Shown here piece after piece: positions 44,306 to 55,043 of a stretch of DNA of 64,000 nucleotides (positions are counted from its first letter, which is position 1; every line of letters begins with the position of its first letter). The stretch comes from Affinundibacterium macrobrachii. GTDB taxonomy: Bacteria > Pseudomonadota > Gammaproteobacteria > Burkholderiales > Burkholderiaceae_D. Position numbers and translations under genes: made by a program. The notes under the pieces are model-generated. The model was not told the origin of the DNA. It ran no database searches and was given only the letters and a program-made list of their open reading frames with translations. The stretch is taken from positions 1 through 64,000 of the forward strand of contig NZ_BMYT01000001.1 of NCBI RefSeq assembly GCF_014652415.1. The letters are read 5' to 3'.

Positions 44306-46576
44306 TCACTCGATGTCTTCACTGCCTTGCGGAACGCAATCGACGAAGTAGCCACGTTTGCCATCGACTTCGGCTTTGACTAAACCGTGACAATCCGTCT
44401 CGAAACCTGGGAATTGTTCGTTGAAAGCACGAACGAATTTCAGATAATCAACGATTGTTTTGTTGAAGCGTTCGCCCGGGATCAATAGTGGAATTCCTGG
44501 TGGGTAGGGCGTCAACAGAATCGCGGTGACACGACCTTCCAATTCATCAATCGACACCCGCTCAATTTCGCGGTGTGCCATCTTGGCAAATGCATCGGAT
44601 GGTTTCATCGCTGGTTGCATATCAGACAGGTACATTTCTGTCGTCAAGCGCGCCACGTCATGAGCTTTGTACACTTCGTGAATACTTTGGCACAAATCAC
44701 GTAAGCCTGCACCTTCATAGCGTGGGTTTGCGGCAGCAAACTCCGGCAAGATACGCCACATTGGTTGGTTCTTATCATAATCATCTTTGAACTGCTGTAA
44801 TGCAGTTAATAAAGTGTTCCAGCGGCCTTTGGTAATGCCGATGGTGAACATGATAAAGAATGAGTACAAGCCGCATTTTTCGATGATAACGCCATGTTCT
44901 GCTAAGTATTTGGTAACGATAGAAGCTGGAATGCCAGTTTCGCCAAATTTACCTTCCAAAGATAAGCCTGGTGTAACGATCGTTGCCTTAATTGGATCGA
45001 GCATATTGAAGCCCGGTGCCAATTTGCCAAAGCCATGCCAGTCATCTTCGGCATGGATCATCCAATCTTCTTGCGTACCAACACCGTCTTCCGACAAGTG
45101 ATCTGGTCCCCAAACTTGGAACCACCAGTCCTGTCCCCATTCTTGATCGACTTTACGCATCGCACGACGGAAATCGAGTGCTTCTAAAATCGATTCTTCA
45201 ACCAGTGCGGTTCCACCGGGCGCTTCCATCATGGCAGCAGCAATATCGCAAGAAGCGATGATCGAATACTGTGGTGAAGTCGACGTATGCATCAGATAAG
45301 CTTCGTTGAAGCTATCTTTATCCAACTTAACCGTCTCAGATTCGCGCACCAAAATTTGTGATGCTTGCGAAATACCAGCTAGCAATTTGTGGGTTGATTG
45401 TGTCGAGAAAATCAAAGACTTTTTCGCGCGTGGGCGTTCTTTGCCAATCGCGTGCATATCTTGGTAGAAGCTATGGAAAGTCGCATGGGGCAACCATGCT
45501 TCGTCAAAGTGCAAAGTATCGATTTCGCCATCGAGTAAATCTTTGAGCGTTTCGACGTTGTACAACACGCCATCATAGGTTGATTGCGTGATCGTCAAAA
45601 TACGTGGTTTTTTGTTTTTCGCCTTGCTCGCAAATGGGTTGGCTTCGATTTTTTTACGGATGCTTTCCATGGAAAATTCTTCCAATGGAATCGGGCCAAT
45701 AATGCCGAGGTGATTACGCGTTGGCATCAAGAACACCGGGATCGCGCCGCACATAATGATGGAGTGCAAAATCGATTTGTGACAGTTACGATCAACAACA
45801 ACGATATCACCTGGCGCTACCGTTGAGTGCCATACCATTTTGTTGGAAGTAGAAGTGCCGTTAGTCACAAAATAGCAGTGATCCGCATTAAAAATACGTG
45901 CGGCATTGCGCTCAGACGCGGCGACTGGGCCTGTATGGTCTAGCAATTGACCGAGTTCTTCCACTGCATTACAGACGTCTGCACGCAACATGTTTTCACC
46001 AAAGAATTGATGAAACATTTGACCAATTGGTGACTTTAAGAACGCTACACCGCCAGAGTGTCCTGGGCAGTGCCAAGAATAAGAACCGTCGTTCGCGTAG
46101 TGCACCAAGGCGCGGAAGAAGGGTGGCGCTAATCCATCTAAATAGGATTTCGCTTCACGAATAATATGGCGCGCTACGAATTCTGGTGTGTCTTCAAACA
46201 TATGAATGAAGCCATGCAGTTCGCGCAAAATATCGTTTGGAATATGGCGTGAAGTGCGAGTCTCGCCATACAAATAAATAGGGATATCGGCGTTTTTGTA
46301 GCGAATTTCTTCGACAAAAGCGCGCAATGGTTTGAGCGCGTAGTCGCTTTCTTCATCAGTACCTTCGCCAAATTCTTCATCGTCAATTGACAGAATAAAA
46401 GCGGAGGCGCGCGATTGTTGCTGGGCGAATTGGGATAAATCGCCATAGCTGGTCACACCCAGAACTTCCATGCCTTCTTTTTCCATGGCATCAGCAAGCG
46501 CGCGGATACCGAGGCCAGATGTGTTTTCAGAACGGAAGTCTTCGTCAATGATGACGATGGGGAAGCGGAATTTCAT
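44306..46576 (-). CDS. Basic amino acid decarboxylase (arginine/lysine/ornithine)
   Basis: A 756-residue PLP enzyme of the fold-type I group that includes AdiA, LdcC/CadA and SpeC. An N-terminal wing domain (residues 1-130, MKFRFPIVIIDEDFRSEN) precedes the PLP core: WHCPGHSGGVAFLKSP, NGTSTSNKMVWHS and the PLP lysine K397 in STQSTHKLLAG. The length equals biodegradative arginine decarboxylase AdiA (about 755), but substrate cannot be fixed by eye. It would make agmatine, cadaverine or putrescine, raising cytoplasmic pH or supplying polyamines. No linked antiporter gene. The ribosome site GGAGAC is well placed. Confidence 0.9.
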   Translation of the reverse strand: MKFRFPIVIIDEDFRSENTSGLGIRALADAMEKEGMEVLGVTSYGDLSQFAQQQSRASAFILSIDDEEFGEGTDEESDYALKPLRAFVEEIRYKNADIPIYLYGETRTSRHIPNDILRELHGFIHMFEDTPEFVARHIIREAKSYLDGLAPPFFRALVHYANDGSYSWHCPGHSGGVAFLKSPIGQMFHQFFGENMLRADVCNAVEELGQLLDHTGPVAASERNAARIFNADHCYFVTNGTSTSNKMVWHSTVAPGDIVVVDRNCHKSILHSIIMCGAIPVFLMPTRNHLGIIGPIPLEEFSMESIRKKIEANPFASKAKNKKPRILTITQSTYDGVLYNVETLKDLLDGEIDTLHFDEAWLPHATFHSFYQDMHAIGKERPRAKKSLIFSTQSTHKLLAGISQASQILVRESETVKLDKDSFNEAYLMHTSTSPQYSIIASCDIAAAMMEAPGGTALVEESILEALDFRRAMRKVDQEWGQDWWFQVWGPDHLSEDGVGTQEDWMIHAEDDWHGFGKLAPGFNMLDPIKATIVTPGLSLEGKFGETGIPASIVTKYLAEHGVIIEKCGLYSFFIMFTIGITKGRWNTLLTALQQFKDDYDKNQPMWRILPEFAAANPRYEGAGLRDLCQSIHEVYKAHDVARLTTEMYLSDMQPAMKPSDAFAKMAHREIERVSIDELEGRVTAILLTPYPPGIPLLIPGERFNKTIVDYLKFVRAFNEQFPGFETDCHGLVKAEVDGKRGYFVDCVPQGSEDIE

Positions 46577-46797
46577 TTAGGTCTCCAAAAAAGCCTGTTA
46601 CGGGAGACGCCTGGGCCAGTGTGTTAAACCGCTTGCGCGCCGAAAAAATAAAGATGCGAATTTTCGCAGAAATGCAGGTGCAGATGTCAAAAAAATTGTC
46701 ATATTTTGTGCAGTTCGCGATGAAACACCACAAATTTCATCAGACTGTCATCGAATGCACAAAAATGCCGCTTATTTTGCTGTTTGAAATACAAGTT

Positions 46798-47682
46798 TCA
46801 TGCGATTTTCGTTTTGTTCATGAAGCTTGATCGCAAACTGTCAAGTGAATAAACCAGTAGTCCCGCCCAGATACCTAAGAATCCCAGCATACGATCATGA
46901 CTAAATTGTTCGTTATATAGCCAAATGCCAATGAACAATTGAATAGTCGGCGAGATGTACTGCATCAAACCTAATGTAGCAAGAGGAATGCGGCGCGCTG
47001 CGGCAGCAAACATTAGTAGAGGAATCGCGGTGATAGGGCCGGCGGCCAGTAATAAGAATTGTGTTGCTGTTGTAGTTTGTAAAAATGCACTTTGGCCATG
47101 AAGTGCCAAATAAATAAGATAAGCTAAGGCAAATGGAAATAGCAGCATGGTCTCTAAGGATAGACCTTCTAAGGCACCTAATGCCGCGGTTTTTCGTAAT
47201 AGACCATACATGCCAAATGTTGTTGCCAGCACTAAAGCGATCCAAGGTGGATGTCCCGTTTGCCAGCCCAGCCATAATACGCCCAATCCAGCACAAGCGA
47301 TTGCAAACCATTGGACACTTCTTAAGCGTTCTTTTAATAAGATAAAACCAAGAAATACATTCACCAGCGGCGTCATGAAATAACCGAGACTAGCGTCAAC
47401 GATGCGATCATTGTTAATTGCCCAGATGTATAAAAACCAGTTCGCTGACAGTAATAGAGCACTCGCAGCAAATCCAGCTAGTAATTTGGGCTGACGCACG
47501 ACATTTCTTATCCAATTCCATTGTCGACGTGCGGCGAGTACCAATAGCAAAAAGACGAGTGCCCACACCATGCGATGTAGCAAAATTTCTAAGGATGGGA
47601 TGCTATGTAAGGCTTTGAAATAAATGGGAAATAAGCCCCAAGCCGAGTAACAGGCTGCGGCGTAGAAAATACCTTTGCGCAT
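46798..47682 (-). CDS. rarD: EamA family transporter RarD
   Basis: A 294-residue protein with ten hydrophobic segments in two EamA repeats. The opening GIFYAAACYSAWGLFPIYFK and HRMVWALVFLL are the RarD signature; the inner NDRIVDASLGYFMTPLVNVFLG and PLATLGLMQYISPTIQLFIGI are also typical. It belongs to the drug/metabolite transporter superfamily; the substrate is unknown (RarD stands for chloramphenicol resistance permease). Start at the ATG 47682; weak ribosome site. Confidence 0.92.
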   Translation of the reverse strand: MRKGIFYAAACYSAWGLFPIYFKALHSIPSLEILLHRMVWALVFLLLVLAARRQWNWIRNVVRQPKLLAGFAASALLLSANWFLYIWAINNDRIVDASLGYFMTPLVNVFLGFILLKERLRSVQWFAIACAGLGVLWLGWQTGHPPWIALVLATTFGMYGLLRKTAALGALEGLSLETMLLFPFALAYLIYLALHGQSAFLQTTTATQFLLLAAGPITAIPLLMFAAAARRIPLATLGLMQYISPTIQLFIGIWLYNEQFSHDRMLGFLGIWAGLLVYSLDSLRSSFMNKTKIA

Positions 47683-47950
47683 GGAGTGAATAGTTTAATA
47701 GGTGTGGATGCAAACAGGACTTGCGATTATCGCAGCTTATCGATTTGTCTGCAGCTTGTAGAGGTTTGTTTTGCTAGCTCATTTTTATGAACATGGAGAA
47801 GCTATTTTGTTTGCGTAATTAGTACCCAACTTGTACATGTCGAGCCAAGAGCCGTGCTTATATGTTTTTAAGAAGAGTAATCTCGATGTGATTCAGTCGC
47901 TCTTAATTAATTGTGCCTAATTTCGTTAATAAACTCTTACAAGGAAGAAC

Positions 47951-48757
47951 ATGTGGTTGCTCGCATTCATCGTCTTAGCACTGATCCTTGGTTTTTTTGT
48001 CGTTCCGCAGCTTCGTTTGCGCTATGTGTTAACAAGAGCGTTTCCGTCAGCGTATTCAAAGATTTTACGTCAGAACTTACCCGGTTATAGTCGCATGCCA
48101 ACTGATTTGCAAATGCAGTTAAAGCGTCGCATACGTCAGTTTTTATATGAGAAAACGTTTGTCGGCTGCGGTGGTCTGGAAATCAATGATGAAATTCGAG
48201 TCACAATCGCCGCTCGTGCTTGTATGTTGTTACTCAATCGCGAGATGGATGTGTATCCCAAACTGAGCCATATCTTGGTTTATCCGAGTGCATTTATCGC
48301 CCCACGCCAGCAAATGGCGGCAGGTGGGATCGTCACGCATACCAATCAAACTTTGAGTGGAGAATCTTGGAGTGATGGTCGGGTGATCTTGGCTTGGGAT
48401 CAAATAGTAAATAATCCTCAAAATGAAGAAATGGGACAAGATGTTGTGATCCATGAATTCGCGCATCAACTCGACAGCGAAGACGGTAGCGTGAACGGCG
48501 CACCAGGTCTAGCAAGTACTACCGCTTATCGTAACTGGTCGCAAGTGATGACACAGGAGTTCGACAATCTACAAAGCGCAATAGAACGAAACGAGATGAC
48601 GATCATTGATCCTTACGGTGCAACAAATCCTGCAGAATTTTTTGCGGTGTCGACCGAGGCGTTCTTTAAAAAGAGTCACGAGCTTGCCTATTACCACGCA
48701 AGCTTGTTTGCGCTTTTGAATGCTTATTATCGTGTCGATCCGAGAGAGTGGTCCTGA
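47951..48757 (+). CDS. M90 family zinc peptidase (MtfA-like)
   Basis: A 268-residue protein with an N-terminal hydrophobic segment (MWLLAFIVLALILGFFVVP), so it is probably membrane-anchored, followed by an MtfA-like domain: RRIRQFLYEKTFVGCGGLEI, ILVYPSAFIA and the zinc motif VVIHEFAHQLDSEDGSVNG (HEFAH: two His ligands and the catalytic Glu) with a third ligand Glu in ATNPAEFFAVSTEAFF. MtfA in E. coli is a soluble aminopeptidase that binds Mlc and affects glucose uptake; this one may act on other targets. A good AAGGAAG site precedes ATG 47951. Confidence 0.88.
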   Translation: MWLLAFIVLALILGFFVVPQLRLRYVLTRAFPSAYSKILRQNLPGYSRMPTDLQMQLKRRIRQFLYEKTFVGCGGLEINDEIRVTIAARACMLLLNREMDVYPKLSHILVYPSAFIAPRQQMAAGGIVTHTNQTLSGESWSDGRVILAWDQIVNNPQNEEMGQDVVIHEFAHQLDSEDGSVNGAPGLASTTAYRNWSQVMTQEFDNLQSAIERNEMTIIDPYGATNPAEFFAVSTEAFFKKSHELAYYHASLFALLNAYYRVDPREWS

Positions 48758-48887
48758 TCTTTGCGATTAGACAAGCGCTTGCGAAATGGCTTGTGAGTTT
48801 GGATAATTCTGGACTCACAAATCAAAACGATACTAAATAATCCGTTTTGCTTATACTCGATCGGATGCTCTATTTACCGAGAATTAC

Positions 48888-49601
48888 ATGTCTAATTTGG
48901 CCAAACAAAAAAATACTATATATCGAGTGCAAACTTGGATTTGTCTATGGTTGCTATCAATGTCGTCTTTGGTGCAAGCGTATGAATCAAAGTGTACAAA
49001 AACCATGGCTTGGAAAGATGCAACGCATTTAAAAAGAACATCGTATAACGGAAACATAGCGGCGAAAGCTGAGTGGAAGTTATACAGTGACGCAACGTAC
49101 TCTATGCTAGAAGTGGATGGCAAAACGATTCAATTGATTCAACTAGAGAATGGACTAAGTTTGACTTATGGAAAGCAACAGCCAAATCCAAGTGAGTTTG
49201 TCAATATAGCCAGTGCCGTCGCAGGTCCTATGTGGGATGATGGTAGGGCGAATCTTCCGCGCTTTTCCAAACCATGCGAATTAAAAAATGGAGAAAATTA
49301 TCCTTTTAATGAACGTGATTTTATCTATTGGAAATCAAATGATGTGCAACTAGAAAGACGAATATATGGTTCACTCAAGCGACAGGGGTTTGTGGTGAGT
49401 TATGCGATGGAAATAAAGCGAGGCAAGTCAGATGAACAGTTGGACAGTTTGTACGGCATCTGGGAATATCAAAGCAAGTTAGAGAGATTTCCGGAAACTA
49501 CAGAAGTTCAAGGCTGGCATCTCTTTCGAGGGAATGTGTTCTTGCAAACCTTGCCGACCACCAGCAAGGTCACTTTGCGAGAATTACTATTGCAGTATTA
49601 A
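48888..49601 (+). CDS. Secreted or periplasmic protein of unknown function
   Basis: A 237-residue protein with a Sec signal peptide (hydrophobic core ICLWLLSMSSLVQA, cut before YESKC at about residue 31). The mature part is rich in charged and aromatic residues, with two cysteines (one right after the cut, one near residue 133 in FSKPCELKNGE) that might form a disulphide. I see no repeat, catalytic motif or known family; it reads like a small beta-rich periplasmic protein. It follows the M90 peptidase by 130 nt on the same strand and could be exported through the type II system, but nothing in the sequence shows that. It converges on mutS. Confidence 0.72.
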   Translation: MSNLAKQKNTIYRVQTWICLWLLSMSSLVQAYESKCTKTMAWKDATHLKRTSYNGNIAAKAEWKLYSDATYSMLEVDGKTIQLIQLENGLSLTYGKQQPNPSEFVNIASAVAGPMWDDGRANLPRFSKPCELKNGENYPFNERDFIYWKSNDVQLERRIYGSLKRQGFVVSYAMEIKRGKSDEQLDSLYGIWEYQSKLERFPETTEVQGWHLFRGNVFLQTLPTTSKVTLRELLLQY

Positions 49602-49620
49602 TCTGTTCTAGATGCAATAA

Positions 49621-49650
49621 ATGATCTCTCTCAAAATTGAGAAAGATCAT
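49621..49650. terminator. Hairpin between convergent genes (candidate terminator)
   Basis: ATGATCT (49621-49627) and TCTCAA (49629-49634) pair with TTGAGA (49637-49642) and AGATCAT (49644-49650), one mismatch, AA loop. On the minus strand a TTTATT follows; it may stop read-through from mutS and from the secreted protein gene. Confidence 0.45.
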
Positions 49651-49672
49651 ATTGAATAGTCGATAGTAAGGC

Positions 49673-52315
49673 TTACTCTTGCTTGGCTAGTGCTTTTAAT
49701 TTATATAAAGCGTCTAAGGCTTCACGTGGTGTCATTGCATCGGGATCAATGTCATCGATTGCCAACAATAGCGCCGAATCTTGAACGAATTCGCTAGTTG
49801 TGGATGCTTCGATTTCTTCTGTCATGTTCGTCCCAGAGCTACTAGCAAATAAATCAAATTGCGGCGTGCTTTGTAATGATTGCGCTTCTAAATCCGCCAA
49901 ATGTTTGCGTGCCGCGCGAATCACTGCTTGCGGAATGCCTGCCAATTGCGCTACTTGTAAACCATAACTTTGTGATGCAGGGCCCGCTTGCACCGCATGC
50001 AAGAACACAATGTTTTCTTTATGTTCAATAGCGGATAAGTGCACGTTTTCTGCACTAGGATGAATATCCGGCAATTGGGTGAGCTCGAAGTAATGCGTTG
50101 CAAATAGGGTAAAACTCTTCGAAGTCATGATGAGATGACGTGCGATCGCCCACGCTAATGCAAGACCATCAAAGGTTGATGTGCCGCGACCCACTTCATC
50201 CATCAGCACTAAAGAATTTTCAGTAGCGCCATGCAAAATCGCCGCGGACTCTGTCATTTCGACCATGAAGGTGGAACGTCCACCAGCCAAGTCATCGGCG
50301 GCGCCAATGCGGGTGAAAATACGATCAATTGGGCCGATGGTCGCCTGTGTCGCTGGCACATAACTGCCAATATAAGCAAGCAAAGTAATCAATGCCGTTT
50401 GACGCATGAAGGTCGATTTACCACCCATGTTCGGGCCTGTGATTAATAACAATTTGCGGTCTGCTGAGAGTTGGCAATCATTCGCAATAAAACGCTCGAT
50501 TTGATTTTCAACCACAGGGTGACGACCTTGCACAATATCCAAAACAGGTTCCGCTACCAATTGCGGTGCGCACCAATTGTTTTTCATTGCGTGATCGGCG
50601 AGACTCACTAGCACATCTAATTGTGCGACGGCGTGCGCAATAGTTTGCAAAGTTTGGATGTGTGGCAAGAGGTCTTGCAAAAGTTTTTCGTATAAAACTT
50701 TTTCGCGGACTAAGGCTCGCTCCTGTGCGGATAAGGCTTTATCTTCAAAGGCTTTTAGTTCAGGTGTGATATAGCGCTCAGCATTCTTGAGCGTTTGGCG
50801 ACGACGATAATTATCGGGAACTTTGTCAGCTTGTCCGTTGGTGACTTCAATATAAAAGCCATGAACTTTGTTGTACTCAACGCGCAAGTTGGCGATGCCG
50901 GTGCGAGCACGTTCCGAAGTCTCGAGATCGATCAAAAATTGTCCTGCATTTTCAGATAATGAACGCAGCTCATCCAATTCAGTATCAAATCCTGTCGCAA
51001 TCACTCCACCATCACGCACCATAGTGGCGGGTTGTGGCATGAGCGCGCGTTCAAGTAGGTCTAAACATTCAACGGGAGTCGCTAAGTCTGATAAAGATTG
51101 CGCGAGCAATTGCGGTTCATTATTTTTCAAACACATCGCGACATAGCTGCGAACCGTGCCTAAGTGTTGCACGCCATCTCTCAGTGCAGATAGATCACGT
51201 GGGCGTGCGGATAACAACGCGATGCGTGTCGTAATCCGTTCAATATCGGGAATAGAAGTTAACGTATTGGACAAGCCTGTAGTCGCATCGGCTTGTAATA
51301 AAGCATCGATCGCTTGATGACGACCACGTGCGATTTGTTGTTCGCGACGCGCATGATGCAACCAGTGACGTAGCAAACGCGAACCCATCGCGGTGCGACA
51401 ATGATCAAGTAGAGAAAATAAAGTAGGGGATTCTTGGCCACGCAAGGTTTCGGTTAATTCTAGATTGCGACGCGTGGCGGTATCGAGACCAATAAATTCA
51501 TTTTCAGATTCTACGCTGAGCGAATTGACGTGTTTTAAACCACGTCCTTGCGTCGATTCTGCATAACGCAAAAGCGCACCAGCAGCGCCCAATGCTGCAC
51601 CAAAGTTTTCCACGCCAAAGCCGGTTAATGTGGAAGTTGCGAGTTGATCCTGTAAGGATTTTTGACCTTGTTTTAGATCGAAATGCCAATCAGGTACTTC
51701 GGAAAATTTACCCGGTAACTCGTGGCGAAATTCTTCCAACAAGAGTCCACCGGCAGAGACCAAAACTTCGGCTGGCGAAATACGTTCTAATTCCTGTTGT
51801 AAGCGCGCTTGAAGCGATTTTTCATCAGTACTAAATTCCATGAGTTTCAAAGCACCGCTGGCCAAGGATAACCATGCGAGGCCGATGTTGACCGTCTTGC
51901 GCTGACTTAACAAACACATAGCGAGAAGAGGGCGCTCTGCTTTTTCTGGCAGTAAATCGGTATCGGTTAAAGTGCCAGGTGTGATTACACGCATGACTTT
52001 GCGCTCAACGGGACCTTTACTGGTTGCTGGGTCCCCAATTTGTTCACAGATCGCTGCCGACTCGCCGATCTTTACTAGCTTGGCTAGGTAAGGTTCTATC
52101 GAATGAAAAGGAACCCCTGCCATCTTGATCGGCGCACCGTTCGAGGTGCCGCGCTGAGTTAAGGTAATACCTAAAATTCGCGAGACTTTTTCTGCATCTT
52201 CAAAAAACAATTCATAAAAATCGCCCATGCGATAAAACACCAAAGTATCCGGGTAATCCGCTTTGATGGTGAGGTATTGCCGCATCATGGGTGTGTGCGT
52301 TTCAGAAGTTGCCAT
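49673..52315 (-). CDS. mutS: DNA mismatch repair protein MutS
   Basis: An 880-residue protein of normal length. Domain I has the mismatch-reading Phe-Glu context ([16 protein letters not shown]), the core levers follow, and the ATPase has Walker A ([10 protein letters not shown], about residue 630), the EVGRGTST Walker B region ([13 protein letters not shown]) and FATHYFEL. It recognises mismatches and small loops and starts repair with MutL. The ATG at 52315 is preceded by no clear Shine-Dalgarno site. It lies between a convergent small gene and a DEAD-box helicase gene on the same strand, from which a terminator separates it. Confidence 0.97.
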   Translation of the reverse strand: MATSETHTPMMRQYLTIKADYPDTLVFYRMGDFYELFFEDAEKVSRILGITLTQRGTSNGAPIKMAGVPFHSIEPYLAKLVKIGESAAICEQIGDPATSKGPVERKVMRVITPGTLTDTDLLPEKAERPLLAMCLLSQRKTVNIGLAWLSLASGALKLMEFSTDEKSLQARLQQELERISPAEVLVSAGGLLLEEFRHELPGKFSEVPDWHFDLKQGQKSLQDQLATSTLTGFGVENFGAALGAAGALLRYAESTQGRGLKHVNSLSVESENEFIGLDTATRRNLELTETLRGQESPTLFSLLDHCRTAMGSRLLRHWLHHARREQQIARGRHQAIDALLQADATTGLSNTLTSIPDIERITTRIALLSARPRDLSALRDGVQHLGTVRSYVAMCLKNNEPQLLAQSLSDLATPVECLDLLERALMPQPATMVRDGGVIATGFDTELDELRSLSENAGQFLIDLETSERARTGIANLRVEYNKVHGFYIEVTNGQADKVPDNYRRRQTLKNAERYITPELKAFEDKALSAQERALVREKVLYEKLLQDLLPHIQTLQTIAHAVAQLDVLVSLADHAMKNNWCAPQLVAEPVLDIVQGRHPVVENQIERFIANDCQLSADRKLLLITGPNMGGKSTFMRQTALITLLAYIGSYVPATQATIGPIDRIFTRIGAADDLAGGRSTFMVEMTESAAILHGATENSLVLMDEVGRGTSTFDGLALAWAIARHLIMTSKSFTLFATHYFELTQLPDIHPSAENVHLSAIEHKENIVFLHAVQAGPASQSYGLQVAQLAGIPQAVIRAARKHLADLEAQSLQSTPQFDLFASSSGTNMTEEIEASTTSEFVQDSALLLAIDDIDPDAMTPREALDALYKLKALAKQE

Positions 52316-52465
52316 ATTATTGTTTGCTATTTTATGAATTGGATGCTGGAGATTTAATTATTATCGAAATCTCATAAGGTGCGAAATCATAGCGCAAATA
52401 CTGAGTTTGCCTGTGTACATTGGATGATTTTTTTGCTGCTGTTCAGACTAAATTGACCGAAATGA

Positions 52466-52498
52466 AAAACGGGTAATGTTTGCACATTTACCCGTTTT
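52466..52498 (-). terminator. Terminator after the DEAD-box helicase gene
   Basis: An 11-bp stem AAAACGGGTAA (52466-52476) with TTACCCGTTTT (52488-52498). On the minus strand the stem ends in five Ts, 40 nt past the helicase stop. Confidence 0.82.
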
Positions 52499-52540
52499 AT
52501 CTTGCACCTTAAGCTATCTGTTGATCAATTTTGTGTTTAA

Positions 52541-53929
52541 CTACACACCGCCGCGACCACCTGAACGACGTGGTGTGCTTTGCTTAAATGCTGGTTTGGC
52601 GCCAACTGGTTTGGGTCCTGCATTGCGTGAAGCATTACCGTTAGTCGTTTTTTGTGCGCCTTGTGGACGATTTGGTACTTTGCTGCGATTGCCACCACCA
52701 CTGCCATTATTCGCTCTGCCACGTCCTTGCGCAGGATTGGGAAAACTACGCAACTGTATTGGTTGTGCTTTGGCATTCGGATCAGGAATGAAACCGTCGA
52801 TAATCTCTTGAGGAATTTGACGTTTGATGAATTTCTCGATATCGGCCAAGAGTTTAAATTCATCGACACAAACCAAAGAGACTGCCTCTCCAGTCGCTCC
52901 TGCACGACCAGTGCGTCCAATGCGATGCACATAATCTTCAGGGACATTTGGCAAGTCATAATTCACGACGTGTGGTAACTGATCAATATCGATTCCGCGC
53001 GCCGCGATATCTGTCGCAACCAAGACGGTGAGGCTGCCATCTTTAAATTCTGCTAATGCTTTTGTGCGAGCCGACTGACTCTTATTACCATGAATTGCCA
53101 TGGCATTAATTTGATCGCGCATTAATTGTTCAACTAGCTTATTGGCGCCGTGTTTGGTGCGAGTGAACACCAATACCTGCGACCATTTTTGTGTTTTGAT
53201 TAAGTGCGCCAACATCGCTTGTTTTTTATCACGGTCGACTGGATGCACTTTTTGCGCGATTACTTCAACCGTTGAATTGCGGCGCGCAACTTCGATCATC
53301 GCGGGGTTATTCAGTAATTTATCCGCTAATGCTTTGATGTCGTCGGAGAATGTGGCAGAGAACAATAAGTTCTGGCGCTTCGCTGGTAGGATCGCCAAGA
53401 CTTTTTTGATGTCATGAATGAAGCCCATGTCGAGCATGCGATCTGCTTCATCCAATACCAAGATTTCGATATTCCGCAAATCGATCGTGCCTTGCTGATG
53501 ATGATCAAGTAAGCGTCCCGGCGTCGCGACCAAGACATCAACCCCAGTCTTGAGTAGTTTAACTTGTGGGTTGATACCAACACCGCCAAAGATCACGCCT
53601 GAATTGAGTGGCGTATGCTTTCCGTAAGTTGCTACGCTTTCTTCCACTTGCGCCGCGAGTTCGCGCGTTGGTGTTAGTACCAGTACGCGAATTTTACGGC
53701 GATCTGTTTTATTGGCTGGAATGGGTTGACTACGCAATAGACGTTCTAATATCGGCAAGGTAAAACCAGCAGTTTTGCCTGTACCGGTTTGTGCACCTGC
53801 GAGTAAATCGCCGCCTTGAATGACGGCGGGAATTGCCTGCGCTTGTATCGGTGTAGGAGTGGTATAGCCATGTTCGCTTACTGCGCGCACGATGGACTCG
53901 GAGAGACCGAGATCTGAGAATGTGGTCAT
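52541..53929 (-). CDS. DEAD-box RNA helicase, RhlE group
   Basis: A 462-residue helicase from ATG 53929 (a longer frame begins at 53950 and is less likely). Motifs in order: Q motif ([14 protein letters not shown]), Walker [24 protein letters not shown] (VLDEADRM), SAT (FSATF), [10 protein letters not shown] and [10 protein letters not shown]. The C-terminal 80 residues are basic and Gly/Asn/Pro-rich ([19 protein letters not shown]), a typical RNA-binding tail. Such helicases act in ribosome assembly and RNA turnover, often at low temperature. RhlE-like by the tail and start ([22 protein letters not shown]). Confidence 0.92.
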   Translation of the reverse strand: MTTFSDLGLSESIVRAVSEHGYTTPTPIQAQAIPAVIQGGDLLAGAQTGTGKTAGFTLPILERLLRSQPIPANKTDRRKIRVLVLTPTRELAAQVEESVATYGKHTPLNSGVIFGGVGINPQVKLLKTGVDVLVATPGRLLDHHQQGTIDLRNIEILVLDEADRMLDMGFIHDIKKVLAILPAKRQNLLFSATFSDDIKALADKLLNNPAMIEVARRNSTVEVIAQKVHPVDRDKKQAMLAHLIKTQKWSQVLVFTRTKHGANKLVEQLMRDQINAMAIHGNKSQSARTKALAEFKDGSLTVLVATDIAARGIDIDQLPHVVNYDLPNVPEDYVHRIGRTGRAGATGEAVSLVCVDEFKLLADIEKFIKRQIPQEIIDGFIPDPNAKAQPIQLRSFPNPAQGRGRANNGSGGGNRSKVPNRPQGAQKTTNGNASRNAGPKPVGAKPAFKQSTPRRSGGRGGV

Positions 53930-54039
53930 GCTAATTTCTATAGGAAACAAACGTCCTGCAAAAGGCAGGAAAGGTTTGGGTACAGCTTCACTTCACCAGC
54001 ATGATGAAGTGGATTTGATGATCGAGTCTTTAGTGATTG

Positions 54040-54074
54040 ATGTCGGCTTTTCAAATGATTTGTAAAGCCGACAT
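54040..54074. repeat. Long hairpin between suhB and the helicase gene
   Basis: ATGTCGGCTTT (54040-54050) pairs with AAAGCCGACAT (54064-54074); the inner CAAAT and ATTTG also pair across one mismatch, giving a nearly continuous 16-bp hairpin with a 1-nt centre. It lies 14 nt past the suhB stop. There is no T tract on either strand, though A5 follows on the plus side, so it could end suhB transcription inefficiently or protect the mRNA 3' end. Confidence 0.7.
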
Positions 54075-54087
54075 AAAAATCAAATAA

Positions 54088-54882
54088 TTATTTCGCGAAT
54101 GCTTGTAAGGCATTCACCATTTGACCAAATACTTTTGGGGTGCCAGCTAACACATCGCCTTTGTACAAATAATCTGATTCACCGGCAAAGGTGCCGACGA
54201 TACCGCCAGCTTCACTAACCATCAATGCGCCTGCAGCGATATCCCAAGGTGCTAAGCCTTTTTCAAAGAATCCATCTAAACGACCCATGGCGACGTAGGC
54301 TAAATCTAACGCAGCAGCACCTGGGCGGCGCAAACCTTGACATTTTTGCGTCATGATTTTGTACATTTCCATGTATTCATCTAAGCCGCTCATGTCACGA
54401 CCAGAAAAACCAGTGCCAATTAAAGCGTCGGCAATCTTGTCACATTTAGTAACGCGGATACGTTTGTCATTTAAGAACGCGCCGCCACCTTTCGATGCCG
54501 TGAACATTTCATTGCGGCTAGGATCATAGATCACCGCTTGTGTGATCACGCCTTTTTGTTGCAAGGCGATGGAGACGCAATATTGTGGAAAACCGTGGAT
54601 GAAATTGGTCGTACCATCGAGCGGGTCGATGATCCAAACGTTTTCGTTTTCGTCATGTAGATTTTTTGATGCGCCGGATTCTTCAGCAAGAATCGCGTGA
54701 TCAGGGTAGGCGGTAGTCAGCACCTCAATAATCGCAGCTTCGGCAGCGCGATCTACTTCAGTCACGAAATCGTTATATTGCTTTTCGCTGACTTGGACGC
54801 GGTCCACATCAAAAGAAGCACGATTAATAATAGTCGCGGCACGACGAGCGGCTTTAATTGCCGTATTGAGCATTGGGTGCAT
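54088..54882 (-). CDS. suhB: Inositol-1-monophosphatase family protein SuhB
   Basis: A 264-residue protein with the metal-binding motifs of the inositol phosphatase fold: a Glu in AEESG (about residue 68), [15 protein letters not shown] and [15 protein letters not shown]. SuhB also serves in E. coli as a ribosomal RNA antitermination factor partner of NusG. Start ATG 54882 or the ATG two codons later. It diverges from trmJ, an arrangement shared with E. coli and many proteobacteria, which supports both names. Confidence 0.95.
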   Translation of the reverse strand: MHPMLNTAIKAARRAATIINRASFDVDRVQVSEKQYNDFVTEVDRAAEAAIIEVLTTAYPDHAILAEESGASKNLHDENENVWIIDPLDGTTNFIHGFPQYCVSIALQQKGVITQAVIYDPSRNEMFTASKGGGAFLNDKRIRVTKCDKIADALIGTGFSGRDMSGLDEYMEMYKIMTQKCQGLRRPGAAALDLAYVAMGRLDGFFEKGLAPWDIAAGALMVSEAGGIVGTFAGESDYLYKGDVLAGTPKVFGQMVNALQAFAK

Positions 54883-55043
54883 AGAGTTTCCGTTAAAATG
54901 GCGGCAATTCAGCCTTGCAATTCAAAATGAACCAAGGTCGTAAAGATGTCGCACAAAGATGAATTAAAGAGCGGTGGCGTCAGGATTTATTGTCATTTGT
55001 TGACATAAACAACAAAAATTAACGCGCAATGTCGCTATTTTAA

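Noticed and set aside
52476..52811. Plus-strand frame antisense to the helicase tail
   Set aside because: Explained by the low-complexity Gly/Arg-rich C-terminus on the other strand.
53142..53417. 91-codon frame antisense to the helicase core
   Set aside because: Falls on conserved helicase motifs on the opposite strand.
54040..54074. The suhB-helicase hairpin as a classical terminator
   Set aside because: The stem is long but no T run follows on either strand, so I record it only as an inverted repeat.
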